From Oscillospiraceae bacterium (lineage in GTDB: Bacteria > Bacillota > Clostridia > Oscillospirales > Oscillospiraceae): a stretch of DNA of 64,000 bases. This document shows positions 35,676-44,129 of the stretch, piece after piece. The notes beneath the pieces are model-generated. The model saw nothing but the letters and a program-made list of their open reading frames with translations, was not told where the DNA came from and did no database searches. The DNA lies in the NCBI GenBank assembly GCA_017429325.1, contig JAFRPC010000054.1, forward strand, positions 32,930 to 96,929, written 5' to 3'. The first letter of the stretch is position 1. Every line of letters starts with the position of its first letter. Position numbers and translations under genes: made by a program.

Positions 35676-36854
35676 TCAAATTTCCGGCGCGTTCAGCGCC
35701 TCCAGGAGGCGGTTTGCGATGAATTCCGGGGTACAGTCGGCGTATTCCGCCTCGATGAACTGCCGGCCCAGGGTTTTGCCCCTGCTGGACAGGCAGAAGT
35801 CGATGAAGTGCGCCGCCGCTCCGTCCAGGTCCGGATCGTTCTCCGGGAGGTTCAGACAGAGGGGGTATCGCTTCGTATAGTACAGGGTGGGGCAGTCGTC
35901 CATTTTGTAGAAATTGACAATGGGCTTGCCCGTGTTGATGTATTCCAGGGTCTTGGAGGGCATGTGGACGGAGACGCTGTTGCCGATATTGATCAGAATG
36001 TCCGCGTCCGCCATAGCCTGCAAGGCCGTCTCATAGGGCTGCTGGGGGAGGGTGATGAGCTTCGCTCTGGTCTGTGTGGGAAAGCGCTTTTGCAGGCGAC
36101 CGCACTCCCGGCCCATAAAGGTGACGACAAAGCGCTCGTCCAGGCGGGAAACGATGTCCAGAAAATACTTGGGAGAACGGATGTCCGAGCACATCCAGCC
36201 GGTAAAGAGCAGGGAGATCTGCCCGGGCTCCTTGGGGCCGGGCTGCCGGAGCGCCTCCGCCGTCACCATGGGAAAGCCGAGGGCAAGGGTTTTCCCCGCA
36301 AAGGCGCCGAAGCCGTGCTCGGAAAGGGCGGCCCGGAAGAAGGGGGTGGAGGCGATCCCATCATAGCGCTTCAGGATCTTTCGGAAGCAGCGGCTCCGAT
36401 AAGGCGTGTCGGGCAGGCCCCGGACGCTGGGGGGCGGGTCCATGAAATAAATCGCTTTTTTGACGCCTCTGGCCCGAAGCGCCCCCGCCGCAGCCGCGGG
36501 AAAGGGCTCCGTGACGCTGAGCAGGGCGGAAAAGCGCCAGGTCCGGCGCAGTGCCCGGATGACCCTGCGGTATTGATGGGTGAGGATGGCGTCGGAGTGG
36601 CCGTTCTTGTCGGCCAGCTTGGAATACGCCGAGTAAAGCAGCCTGCCCGGAGCGCTCCCGCTGTCCGGCGAGACCCACGAGACCGGGATGCCGCAATAGC
36701 TCGAGGGCGGGTTGATCTGCGTCTTGCCCGCCCGATAGGACGCGACAAGCCGAAGCTCGTTCCCGTTTTGCAGAAAGGGAAGAAGCTTGGAGAGGAGTTT
36801 TGTGTTGTTGCTCTCCGTGGGATAGAGCTGTCCGCAAAGAATCAGCAGTTTCAC
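35676..36854 (-). CDS. GT-B glycosyltransferase (GT4-like)
   Basis: 392 residues with two Rossmann-like halves. The N terminus is KLLILCGQLYPTESNNTKLL; the C-terminal half holds LLFTGWMCSDIRSP, TFMGRECGRLQKRF, ADADILINIGN and MPSKTLEYINTGKPIVNFY, the position of the donor-binding Glu in GT4 enzymes. A GTG start with AGAGGG 6 nt upstream, directly after the stop of the hexapeptide acyltransferase gene (1-nt gap). Sugar unknown. Confidence 0.84.
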   Translation of the reverse strand: MKLLILCGQLYPTESNNTKLLSKLLPFLQNGNELRLVASYRAGKTQINPPSSYCGIPVSWVSPDSGSAPGRLLYSAYSKLADKNGHSDAILTHQYRRVIRALRRTWRFSALLSVTEPFPAAAAGALRARGVKKAIYFMDPPPSVRGLPDTPYRSRCFRKILKRYDGIASTPFFRAALSEHGFGAFAGKTLALGFPMVTAEALRQPGPKEPGQISLLFTGWMCSDIRSPKYFLDIVSRLDERFVVTFMGRECGRLQKRFPTQTRAKLITLPQQPYETALQAMADADILINIGNSVSVHMPSKTLEYINTGKPIVNFYKMDDCPTLYYTKRYPLCLNLPENDPDLDGAAAHFIDFCLSSRGKTLGRQFIEAEYADCTPEFIANRLLEALNAPEI

Positions 36855-36855
36855 G

Positions 36856-37401
36856 TCAATCCCTCTTTACCAGCAGTTCCGGATGGTGCTCCCAAAACGC
36901 TTTTCGGCTGGGAAAGCCCGCATTGTCAGCGGCATTTACAGCATAAGGCGCATATTTCGCAGCATATTCCTCGGTTGTGCAGAGCGCTTTTGCGGGGTTG
37001 CCGGCCAGGACGGTATGGGGCGGGAAGCTGTGGGTGACAACGGAGCCTGCGCCGACAACGCAGTTGTCGCCCAAGGTGACGCCCAGCATCAGGATGCTGT
37101 GCATCCCGATAAAGCAGTTGTTCCCCACGGTGATGGGACCGACGACGTCCGTCTTGCCCGGCAGGACCTTGATGATCCCGTTGTCATGGGTGCAGAAGCT
37201 GACGCTTTCGCTGACCGTCACGTGATCTCCGATTTGAATCAGATAAGGCTCGGTGCTTTTGATGCTTGTAAAGATGCGGCAATGCTCTCCGATGCGAATT
37301 CCCGATTTGCGCATTTGGCCGATGCGATATTCCATGGGGTCCTGCTTTTGGATTCGCAAACAGTAAAAGCGCTTCAGCCGATTTTTGAGCCGTTTCAGCA
37401 T
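36856..37401 (-). CDS. Hexapeptide-repeat acyltransferase (WcaF/maltose acetyltransferase-like)
   Basis: 181 residues of left-handed beta-helix type. HCRIFTSIKSTEPYLIQIGDHVTVSESVSF, then the active-site-like THDNG, followed by VGNNCFIGMHSILMLGVTLGDNCVVGAGSVVTHSFPPHTVLAGNPAKAL in shorter consecutive blocks. Members use acetyl-CoA to O-acetylate sugars. AGGAAGG precedes the ATG; 6 nt separate it from the deacetylase-like gene. Distinct from the PglD-like enzyme at 2014. Confidence 0.88.
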   Translation of the reverse strand: MLKRLKNRLKRFYCLRIQKQDPMEYRIGQMRKSGIRIGEHCRIFTSIKSTEPYLIQIGDHVTVSESVSFCTHDNGIIKVLPGKTDVVGPITVGNNCFIGMHSILMLGVTLGDNCVVGAGSVVTHSFPPHTVLAGNPAKALCTTEEYAAKYAPYAVNAADNAGFPSRKAFWEHHPELLVKRD

Positions 37402-37407
37402 ACGCAG

Positions 37408-38187
37408 TCACCTTCCTGAAAAGCTTGACACAGTGTTCTCGAATTCCTGTCTGTAGGGGGAGAAGTGGCGGCATTCGTTGTCGATGGTATCAATAAAGGT
37501 CAGCGTATGCTCCCGGATCAAGCTCTGGAAATTCTCCTTCTGCCCGGGGGTCTTTTCGGACCAAAAATCCGGATGGACAAGAAGCTGGACCTTGGGGGCG
37601 TTGCGCAGGGTCTCCGGGTCCGGCGTTCCGTAATTCCACTGGTGTTTGGCGTCGGAGATATATTTCACTTGCAGGGCCGTTTTATCATCCAGCAGTTCCG
37701 CAAAGGTGAAGAATTTGGAGCCGTATGCGTTGAGCAGTCCGGGCAGCTCGGTTTCGTAGTATTTGGTTTCCGGGATGGGGCGATGCATGGAATACCGGTC
37801 AATGGGGATCTGAAGCATCTTCTGGAGCAGTTGGCACTGCTCGCGGATCTCCCTGGCAACGGTTTTGGACTCCGAAGAGGCGCCGATGTGATAGTGGAGA
37901 CCGATCTTGTGCCCCCGGCGATGCATATCCAGCAGCATAGCGGTATTTTGCATCGAAAACGCATTGTATGCGTTGTTCCGGACCTGCACGAAATAGGTGG
38001 ACTGGACGCCCATCTCTGTTTCGATCCGGGACATCTCCATGGCACGCTCTATCGAAAACTCAATATCATGCCGCAGGACGAGAAACAAAGAACGGCTTTC
38101 TGCCTCCCGGTAGTCACAAAGCTTTCCGGTGTCTTTGACGATCGAGAGAAGCTGACGGTAATTGTCATAGGTCGGGATAAAATCCAT
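37408..38187 (-). CDS. NodB-like polysaccharide deacetylase domain protein
   Basis: 259 residues. FLVLRHDIEFSIERAM gives the metal-binding and catalytic Asp pair, KIGLHYHIGASSES the His-x3-His-like site, SMHRPIPE and LLVHPDFW the later motifs of carbohydrate esterase family 4. No signal peptide is visible, so it would act in the cytosol, on nucleotide- or lipid-linked sugars, rather than on finished peptidoglycan. AAAGGA lies before the ATG. Removal of an N-acetyl group before another acyl or amide group is added is conceivable (inference). Confidence 0.8.
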   Translation of the reverse strand: MDFIPTYDNYRQLLSIVKDTGKLCDYREAESRSLFLVLRHDIEFSIERAMEMSRIETEMGVQSTYFVQVRNNAYNAFSMQNTAMLLDMHRRGHKIGLHYHIGASSESKTVAREIREQCQLLQKMLQIPIDRYSMHRPIPETKYYETELPGLLNAYGSKFFTFAELLDDKTALQVKYISDAKHQWNYGTPDPETLRNAPKVQLLVHPDFWSEKTPGQKENFQSLIREHTLTFIDTIDNECRHFSPYRQEFENTVSSFSGR

Positions 38188-38251
38188 CGTGATGAGTCCT
38201 TTCTGTTGATTTTCTCACCCGCTTCAGGAAACGGCACAAAGACTGCGGTGC

Positions 38252-39385
38252 TTATCGACTGAGCGCCCGTGCCTTGGGCGCCGACTTACCAAGCCGGGAG
38301 AGGGGGGTCTTGTTGTAGAGCCCCGTACAGGCGGCGCACAGCAGGGCGATGACGACAAACATGCCGAGGCACTGCGGGAGGGAGGATTCCTGATAGACAG
38401 GGATTTTCGCAGACAGATGGGTATGGGCATACCGAAGCAGCCTGGAGGTGAGCCAAAATAGCGGGACCTGAAAGCCCATGACAGCGAAAGAATTCTTCCC
38501 GAAGAATTGGAGAATTCTGCTTTTTTTGACGAAACGAGAAAAAATCAGAACACACAGCGTTCCGGTGAGTCCGGTCAGAATGAACAGGAAACCGTTATTC
38601 AAAACTCTGCTGCCAAAAGAGCCGCTGTTGTGGGCTCCGACGTAACCGGTGATCAGAAACGCGGCGACAAATGCGGCGATCAAGGCGGCGACGCGTATCC
38701 CGGTCAGCCTGGATTCGAGGATGTATTTTTTAATCAGCCCGGAGCACCGCTGTCCGATGGCAAAGTAGATCAGTGCGAAACAGGCAGTGCTGATATTCCA
38801 TGGAAGATAGGTGAAATCAATGGGCGAGCTCGGGTGCTCCGTCAGCCAGCCGCAAAAGGTAATGACGCAGACGACAGGCTAGAAGATCCAGGGCTTCCGA
38901 ATGCGGTTCAGCCAGTAATATAAACACTCCAGAAACGTCAGGCAGGGCACAAACCAGAGCGGCGTGTTGAACTGCTGTGCGTATTCGGAGCAGGGCATCC
39001 AAACAATTGCATATGGGAGCTTGCGCAGAAATTCAAAAATCTCATTGGAGGGCGTTTTGGCGAGCAGCTTGATGGTCAAACTGCAAAGGATCCCAAAGGC
39101 GCAGAAGAAGAGATAGGGCAGCAGCAGGGTCCGCATTTTTTTCCGGAACAGCGCGCCGAAGCTTGGGTATCTTTCGGGATGGAAATTCATGCCGGCGATC
39201 AGAAAGAACAGGGGCATATGGAAGGAATAGATGATTGACCAATATGGATGAAGATGACAGACATGGCCGAAGATCACCAGCAGAATTCCGCACCCTTTTG
39301 CGGCGTCAATGGTCAAATCCCGTTTCGCCGGGGATGAAGCGTCCAGACGCCCCGACGATCGTGTTTCCCTGATGTATGTGTCCAT
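38252..39385 (-). pseudogene. Acyltransferase-3 family gene interrupted by one in-frame TAG
   Basis: From the ATG at 39385 (AAAGG site upstream) the frame encodes LTIDAAKGCGILLVIFGHVCH and YSFHMPLFFLIAGM, the acyltransferase-3 signature, and runs to RIRKPWIF. A TAG follows at 38881-38879. The same frame then continues, without any other stop, through PVVCVITFCGWL, LPWNISTACFALIYFAIGQ and further membrane helices to 38252. The full product would be about 377 residues, normal for the family. A single substitution thus splits an otherwise intact gene: recent nonsense mutation, sequencing error, or amber read-through. No Shine-Dalgarno site is evident for an independent downstream product. Confidence 0.8.
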
Positions 39386-39435
39386 ATTGCGGCCTTTCCG
39401 TCGTGTCAATGTCAGATGATTGACTTAAAATGTTC

Positions 39436-40509
39436 CTATAGCTTCAAGAGCAACTGCCCATCCGGGCCATAGAACAGCTTTTGCTTCCGCTGAACGGTCC
39501 GGATCCCCGGGACGGGCTCCGGCAGCAGGACCGCTTCGCCCAGCGCCTTTTTGACCACCGCGTAGGGATAATTGACGCCGCCCATGACCGACAGGATGGT
39601 CGTGGACTGCAAACGCGGGTTGATCTCTAAAAGCCGAGGCTCGCCCGCACCGTTTCGCATGATGCCAAACCCAATCAAGCCGTCGAGCTTCAGCAGCCTG
39701 CAAATCTGTTCGCAGTACAGAAGCACATCCGGCGTCTGTTCGATCGTCGCGTCCACATCGTTGCTGTCTTCCGAGACATCCACGCGCCTGCATACCGAGC
39801 GGATCACGGTCCCCTGTTCCGCAAGGGTGTCCACACTATATTCCTGCCCAGGGAGCAGCTCCATAACCAGAAGCGGCGTCTGCGCAAATACCTCCGGCAG
39901 CATGGACAAAAGCTCAGGCAAACTGATGTACAGGGAGCGGGGCTTTTGATTCAGGAAAATCTGGGCCATGGAGACGGAGGCGTCCAGAAACCGAAGGCCT
40001 CTGCTGCCGTTTCCGTCCGGGCGTTTGATGACAAGGGGCTTCTCGGGATAACCGAGGGCGCTGAGGGCGTCCCGGAATTCCGAAACGGAGTGCACGACGG
40101 AAAAGGCCGGAACCTCCAAGCCGGAATCCCGCAGCAGGCACAGCAACTTGCCCTTGTTGTTGACGATGTCCAGCGTCTGGGCCTCCAGCACGCAGAGCTG
40201 GGTCCCCAGCGCTTCAAAGTCTCCTCTGTGTTCGCTCAGGAGGTTTAGCTCCGCCGTGTTCAGCGGCAGCACTACGTCGATCCGTTCCTCTCTGCACAGC
40301 TTCAGCAGGCTGGGGAGATAATTCGGCGTACAGGCTCTGGGGATCATGTAAAACGCATCCAGGCATTCTCGGGTCTCCGGGTCGATCTTGTCCGAGAGGT
40401 CCGTGCCGACGATTCGGATCTTCCGTTCGGCATTCTGCTGCAAACTATAGAGATAGCCTCGGGCGCCGGGACCGCCGACGCCGGTCATCAGCAGGGTGAT
40501 GTCTTTCAT
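39436..40509 (-). CDS. ATP-grasp ligase, carbamoyl-phosphate-synthase-like (D)
   Basis: 357 residues. N-terminal TLLMTGVGGPGARGYLYSL Rossmann domain; ATP-grasp core with PLVIKRPDGNGSRGLRF (K162), LVMELLPGQEYSVDTL and the metal site LLEINPRLQSTT. This pattern is the CarB-like ATP-grasp seen in many capsule loci, where the acceptor is unknown. The ATG at 40509 has AAAGGA 10 nt upstream; 5 nt from the glycosyltransferase gene. Not a close relative of paralogues A and B. Confidence 0.83.
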   Translation of the reverse strand: MKDITLLMTGVGGPGARGYLYSLQQNAERKIRIVGTDLSDKIDPETRECLDAFYMIPRACTPNYLPSLLKLCREERIDVVLPLNTAELNLLSEHRGDFEALGTQLCVLEAQTLDIVNNKGKLLCLLRDSGLEVPAFSVVHSVSEFRDALSALGYPEKPLVIKRPDGNGSRGLRFLDASVSMAQIFLNQKPRSLYISLPELLSMLPEVFAQTPLLVMELLPGQEYSVDTLAEQGTVIRSVCRRVDVSEDSNDVDATIEQTPDVLLYCEQICRLLKLDGLIGFGIMRNGAGEPRLLEINPRLQSTTILSVMGGVNYPYAVVKKALGEAVLLPEPVPGIRTVQRKQKLFYGPDGQLLLKL

Positions 40510-40514
40510 TGCGT

Positions 40515-41630
40515 TCAGGTTCCTTTCGTACTGCGGACCCAATCGACGACAGGCTGCATTGTGACGGTCATATCACAGTGCGCTTTCGCGTAGTCCCGAA
40601 TCGTCTGCGCGACGAGATCCGGGTCGCCGTTGTCATAAATGTGATGATAAAAACGGATGATTTTGGAAATCTCCACCGGCTCGTTGACCGGCGGCAGGAG
40701 GCAGAGATAGGGATAGTCCTCCGGCAGATAGTCAATCGGGAGCGCAGAGACGATGGGCAGACCGACCGCGCCGTATTCTCTGCTCTTCAGGGAGCTGCTC
40801 TTCGGGTTGCCGTCCGCCGGTTCGCCCAATACGTTCAGGCCCAGCGAACAAGATTTGTAAACGTCAAACAGAGCCTGCCCCGCCAGCCTGCCGTGGAAGA
40901 TCACGTGCTCCTGCAAGTGGTACTGTTGTACGATTTTTTCGTACTGCGGCAGGATATTGCCAACCATATGGTAGATAATGTTCTCCCCGCCGCCTGCCGC
41001 ATAGTAATCCCGCAGGCCTTCCAGCATGTATTGATAGCCGTGCCAGAACGCCGACTGCGCTACGGAGACGATATGGATCTCCGGACGCAGAATGCGGTCG
41101 GAGAGAGAGACAAGCGAAAAGTCGAATCCGTTCATCAGGGGGATGCAGAGGACGTTCCAGATGCGGTCCTGGCCGTAAAAGGTGACGATTCGGTCCACGA
41201 GCTTCGCCACCCGTCTGCGGTTGATGCGTTCTTTGATGCGCAACGGCGCCGCGGAAAGGCTCCGGGGGCCCTGCTGGTCGTAGGGATAGGTCGGCACCTC
41301 ATAGACGATCTTGACCGCGGGATTCTGCCTGCGGAGGCTGCGGAGCCAGCGCACGAAGGAGGCGTCATGATAGACCTGCCGGATATACAGAAAATCCGCG
41401 TCGTTGAACTCGCCCCGGTACTTCCACTTCCGCCAGGCGGCGGTGAAGGGGAGACGGCGCCGGATTTTTTCCGCGATACTGCCGGTGTATTCCACCGGGG
41501 GCAGGACCACAAGCTCACAGTCCAGAGATTGGCACAGCGCCCTGTGCTGGGCGCGGACCTTGCGCTCCACGCCGGAGGCGGGTCCGGTGTTTTCCCGCTC
41601 CATGGGGGCAAAGAGATAATATCCTTTCAT
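40515..41630 (-). CDS. GT-B glycosyltransferase (GT4-like)
   Basis: 371 residues. N-terminal KGYYLFAPMERENTGPASGVERKVRAQ, a mid-protein IYHMVGNILPQYEKIV, VIFHGRLAGQALFDVYKSCSLGLNVLG and SSLKSREYGAVGLPIV with the donor-site Glu of GT-B enzymes. GGAGG lies 4 nt before the ATG. Lies between the UDP-HexNAc dehydrogenase and an ATP-grasp gene; transfer of the uronic acid would fit but is not shown by sequence. Confidence 0.84.
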   Translation of the reverse strand: MKGYYLFAPMERENTGPASGVERKVRAQHRALCQSLDCELVVLPPVEYTGSIAEKIRRRLPFTAAWRKWKYRGEFNDADFLYIRQVYHDASFVRWLRSLRRQNPAVKIVYEVPTYPYDQQGPRSLSAAPLRIKERINRRRVAKLVDRIVTFYGQDRIWNVLCIPLMNGFDFSLVSLSDRILRPEIHIVSVAQSAFWHGYQYMLEGLRDYYAAGGGENIIYHMVGNILPQYEKIVQQYHLQEHVIFHGRLAGQALFDVYKSCSLGLNVLGEPADGNPKSSSLKSREYGAVGLPIVSALPIDYLPEDYPYLCLLPPVNEPVEISKIIRFYHHIYDNGDPDLVAQTIRDYAKAHCDMTVTMQPVVDWVRSTKGT

Positions 41631-41651
41631 ACTGCCTCCGTCAGGATCTCG

Positions 41652-42974
41652 TTACAGCCTCCAGAAGCGATAGCCCGCTTCCTCCAAAGCCTGCTTGTCA
41701 AAGATGCTCTTCACGTCGATGACGACCTTTTGGTCGTTGCTGCCCTGGGCAAAGAGCTTGTCCAGGTCCTGCTGCGTGAGCGTTTTGAATTCTTTGTGGG
41801 CCACGGCCAGGATCACGCAGTCCGCGCCGCGGATGTCGGCGAAGGGCGTCAACGCCACGCCGTACTCCCGGCAGGCCTCGGCGGCGTCAGCCTGGGGGTC
41901 GGCGATGACCGGCCGGATGCCGTATTCCTCCAGCCGCTTCACGATGTCGATGACCTTGCTGTTGCGGGTGTCGGGGCAGTCCTCCTTAAAGGTCAGGCCT
42001 AAGATGACCACCTTGCTGTCCCGGACGACCTTCCCGGCGAGAATGAGCTGCTTGATGGCGGCGTCCGCCACAAAAGCGCCCATGCCGTCGTTGACCTTGC
42101 GGCCCGAGAGGATGATTTGGCTGTGATAGCCTAATTTCTCCGCCTCATAGGTAAAGTAGTAGGGGTCCACGCCGATGCAGTGGCCGCCCACCAGACCGGG
42201 ATAGAAGTTCAGAGCGTTCCACTTGGTCTTCATGCCCTCAATGACCTCCCAGGTGTCAATGCCCATGCGGTCAAAGACCATGGCCAGCTCGTTCATAAAG
42301 GCGATGTTGATGTCCCGCTGGCTGTTTTCCACCACCTTGACGGCCTCGGCGGTCTTGATGGTGGAGACGGGATAGGTCCCGACCTCGATGATCAAATCAT
42401 AGACGGTTTTGATTTCCGCCAGGGCTTCCGCGTCCATGCCGGAGACGATCTTGCGGATGTTCTCCAGCCGGTGGACCGGGTCGCCGGGGTTGATGCGCTC
42501 GGGGGAGTAGCCCACCTTGAAGTCCGTGCCGCACTTCAGCCCGGATTCCTGTTCCAGAATGGGGACGCACACGTCCTCGGTGACGCCGGGATAGACCGTA
42601 GACTCGTAGACCACGATGGAGCCCTTTTGCAGGTTCCGGCCCACGACCCGGCTGGCGCCCTCCACGGGGCTCAGGTCCGGGGTATGGTCCGCGTTCACCG
42701 GTGTGGGAACGGCCACCACAAAGAAGCGGGCCTCCCGCAGACGGGCCTCGTCGGCGGTGAATTCCATGGTGGTGGCGCGGATGGCCTCGCTGCCCACCTC
42801 CCGGGTGGGGTCGATGCCGTTTTTGTAGGCCTCGATTTTCGCCTGGTTCAAATCGTAGCCGATGACCTTGAGGTCCTTTTTCGCAAAGGCCACGGCCAGG
42901 GGCATCCCGACGTAGCCCAGACCGACCACCGCCAGAGCGGCGTCCCGGCGCAGAAGCTGTTCAGAAAGTGACAT
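41652..42974 (-). CDS. UDP-N-acetylhexosamine 6-dehydrogenase (TviB/WbpO/WbpA-like)
   Basis: 440 residues. Nucleotide-binding AVVGLGYVGMPLAVAFA, VAVPTPVNADHTPDLSPV, ESTVYPGVTEDVC, GYSPERINPGDPVH and the catalytic Cys in LVGGHCIGVDPYYFTY are those of enzymes that oxidise UDP-GlcNAc or UDP-GalNAc to the uronic acid (Vi antigen, B-band O antigen). It differs from the ugd product at 28994, so the locus can supply two different uronates. GGGAGG precedes the ATG. Whether the substrate is gluco- or galacto-configured is not decidable here. Confidence 0.92.
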   Translation of the reverse strand: MSLSEQLLRRDAALAVVGLGYVGMPLAVAFAKKDLKVIGYDLNQAKIEAYKNGIDPTREVGSEAIRATTMEFTADEARLREARFFVVAVPTPVNADHTPDLSPVEGASRVVGRNLQKGSIVVYESTVYPGVTEDVCVPILEQESGLKCGTDFKVGYSPERINPGDPVHRLENIRKIVSGMDAEALAEIKTVYDLIIEVGTYPVSTIKTAEAVKVVENSQRDINIAFMNELAMVFDRMGIDTWEVIEGMKTKWNALNFYPGLVGGHCIGVDPYYFTYEAEKLGYHSQIILSGRKVNDGMGAFVADAAIKQLILAGKVVRDSKVVILGLTFKEDCPDTRNSKVIDIVKRLEEYGIRPVIADPQADAAEACREYGVALTPFADIRGADCVILAVAHKEFKTLTQQDLDKLFAQGSNDQKVVIDVKSIFDKQALEEAGYRFWRL

Positions 42975-43025
42975 AGTTGCCTCCCATGAGAGATTTGATG
43001 CTTGGGAAAAGAAAGTAAGATCGCG

Positions 43026-44123
43026 TCAGGCTGCGAAGAAAAACTTGAAGGGGAACAGGTTTGCGTCTCCCTTTGTGGTCCCGAGAAAGCGGTAAATCGC
43101 ATATCCGCAGAACAGGTAAGGCCCCGCCAGATCGATCAGGCTCATATAGCGCCAGCCCAGCAGAGGTTCTCGATCTGCCTTCTTGTCGAAGACCATGGGG
43201 ATAAAGAGGACGGAAAACTGGAAATAGTAGTCCGCCAGGCGCTCAAAAATGTTGTTGTAGCCGCAGAAGGTCTGGAAGACGACGGCAAGGCCCATAAACT
43301 GGAGCAGAATGGAATAGACTCGGTCCTCCGGCTTCGGCTTCCGGAGCATGACGCCTGCGATGATGATCACAAGCATGACCAGGGATTTTGTCCGCAAAAA
43401 CGTGACCCCGGAGAGGTCTGCCGAGTTTGTGCTGTCCTCCAAGTCGCTGTAGAGGTTCAGCATGAGGTTGATCAGTTGATTCCGGAGCAGATAGGTCAGC
43501 GCCAGCAGCCCGGCCAAGGCGATCAGATAGCGCCGGTTGACCCGGATCCGGGACATGGGATAGGCCAGGAAAAAGATATGGGCGGGGAAGTGGAACTGTC
43601 CGGCAATGAGGACCAGCAGGAAAAACCGCAGCTTTTTCTCCCGGACCAGGGCGTCAAAGGCCAGCATCAGGGTCGCCATCGCAAGGCTCTGCTTCAGGGC
43701 TGAGAAATGGAAGGTGAAGAAGAACAGACCGAAATGGTAGAGGATGCTCTGCAGGGGATTCGGGGAGTAGCGGTAGATTAGGAAGCCGAAGCAGACGGTG
43801 ACATACAGAGCGATGCTGGTGATAAAAAATTGATAGTCCCCGCCTCCGAGCTGATAGAAGAGCTTTGTGAGCAGGTAGAAGCCCGCGTTGGAGCCGCCGT
43901 GCAGATTCAACAGGGAGCCCCAGGAATAGCCGGACATGCGTTGGAACAGATGCAGATAGGAGGAGGTGGAGTCGTTGCCGATCACAAAGGTGTCGCGAAG
44001 TCCAAAAATGGAGAAGAGAAGCAAGGATGCGACGAAAACGTAAGCCTTGTTGTTTTCTTTGGTACCACGCATCAACAAAGCCGAAATAATCACCAGGACG
44101 ACAAGAAGCATGTAGTAATTCAT
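43026..44123 (-). CDS. EpsG-family polysaccharide polymerase
   Basis: 365-residue membrane protein with about ten helices. The family's LFSIFGLRDTFVIGNDSTSSYLHLF (EpsG hallmark of Arg plus GxD), FLLVLIAGQFHFPAHIFFLAYP and FERLADYYFQFS are visible. EpsG proteins play the Wzy role, joining lipid-linked repeats on the outer face. Its presence beside a Wzm/Wzt exporter is unusual. The ribosome site is weak (AGG), and the upstream acyltransferase gene ends 6 nt away, so translation may depend on re-initiation. Confidence 0.87.
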   Translation of the reverse strand: MNYYMLLVVLVIISALLMRGTKENNKAYVFVASLLLFSIFGLRDTFVIGNDSTSSYLHLFQRMSGYSWGSLLNLHGGSNAGFYLLTKLFYQLGGGDYQFFITSIALYVTVCFGFLIYRYSPNPLQSILYHFGLFFFTFHFSALKQSLAMATLMLAFDALVREKKLRFFLLVLIAGQFHFPAHIFFLAYPMSRIRVNRRYLIALAGLLALTYLLRNQLINLMLNLYSDLEDSTNSADLSGVTFLRTKSLVMLVIIIAGVMLRKPKPEDRVYSILLQFMGLAVVFQTFCGYNNIFERLADYYFQFSVLFIPMVFDKKADREPLLGWRYMSLIDLAGPYLFCGYAIYRFLGTTKGDANLFPFKFFFAA

Positions 44124-44129
44124 GGCAGT

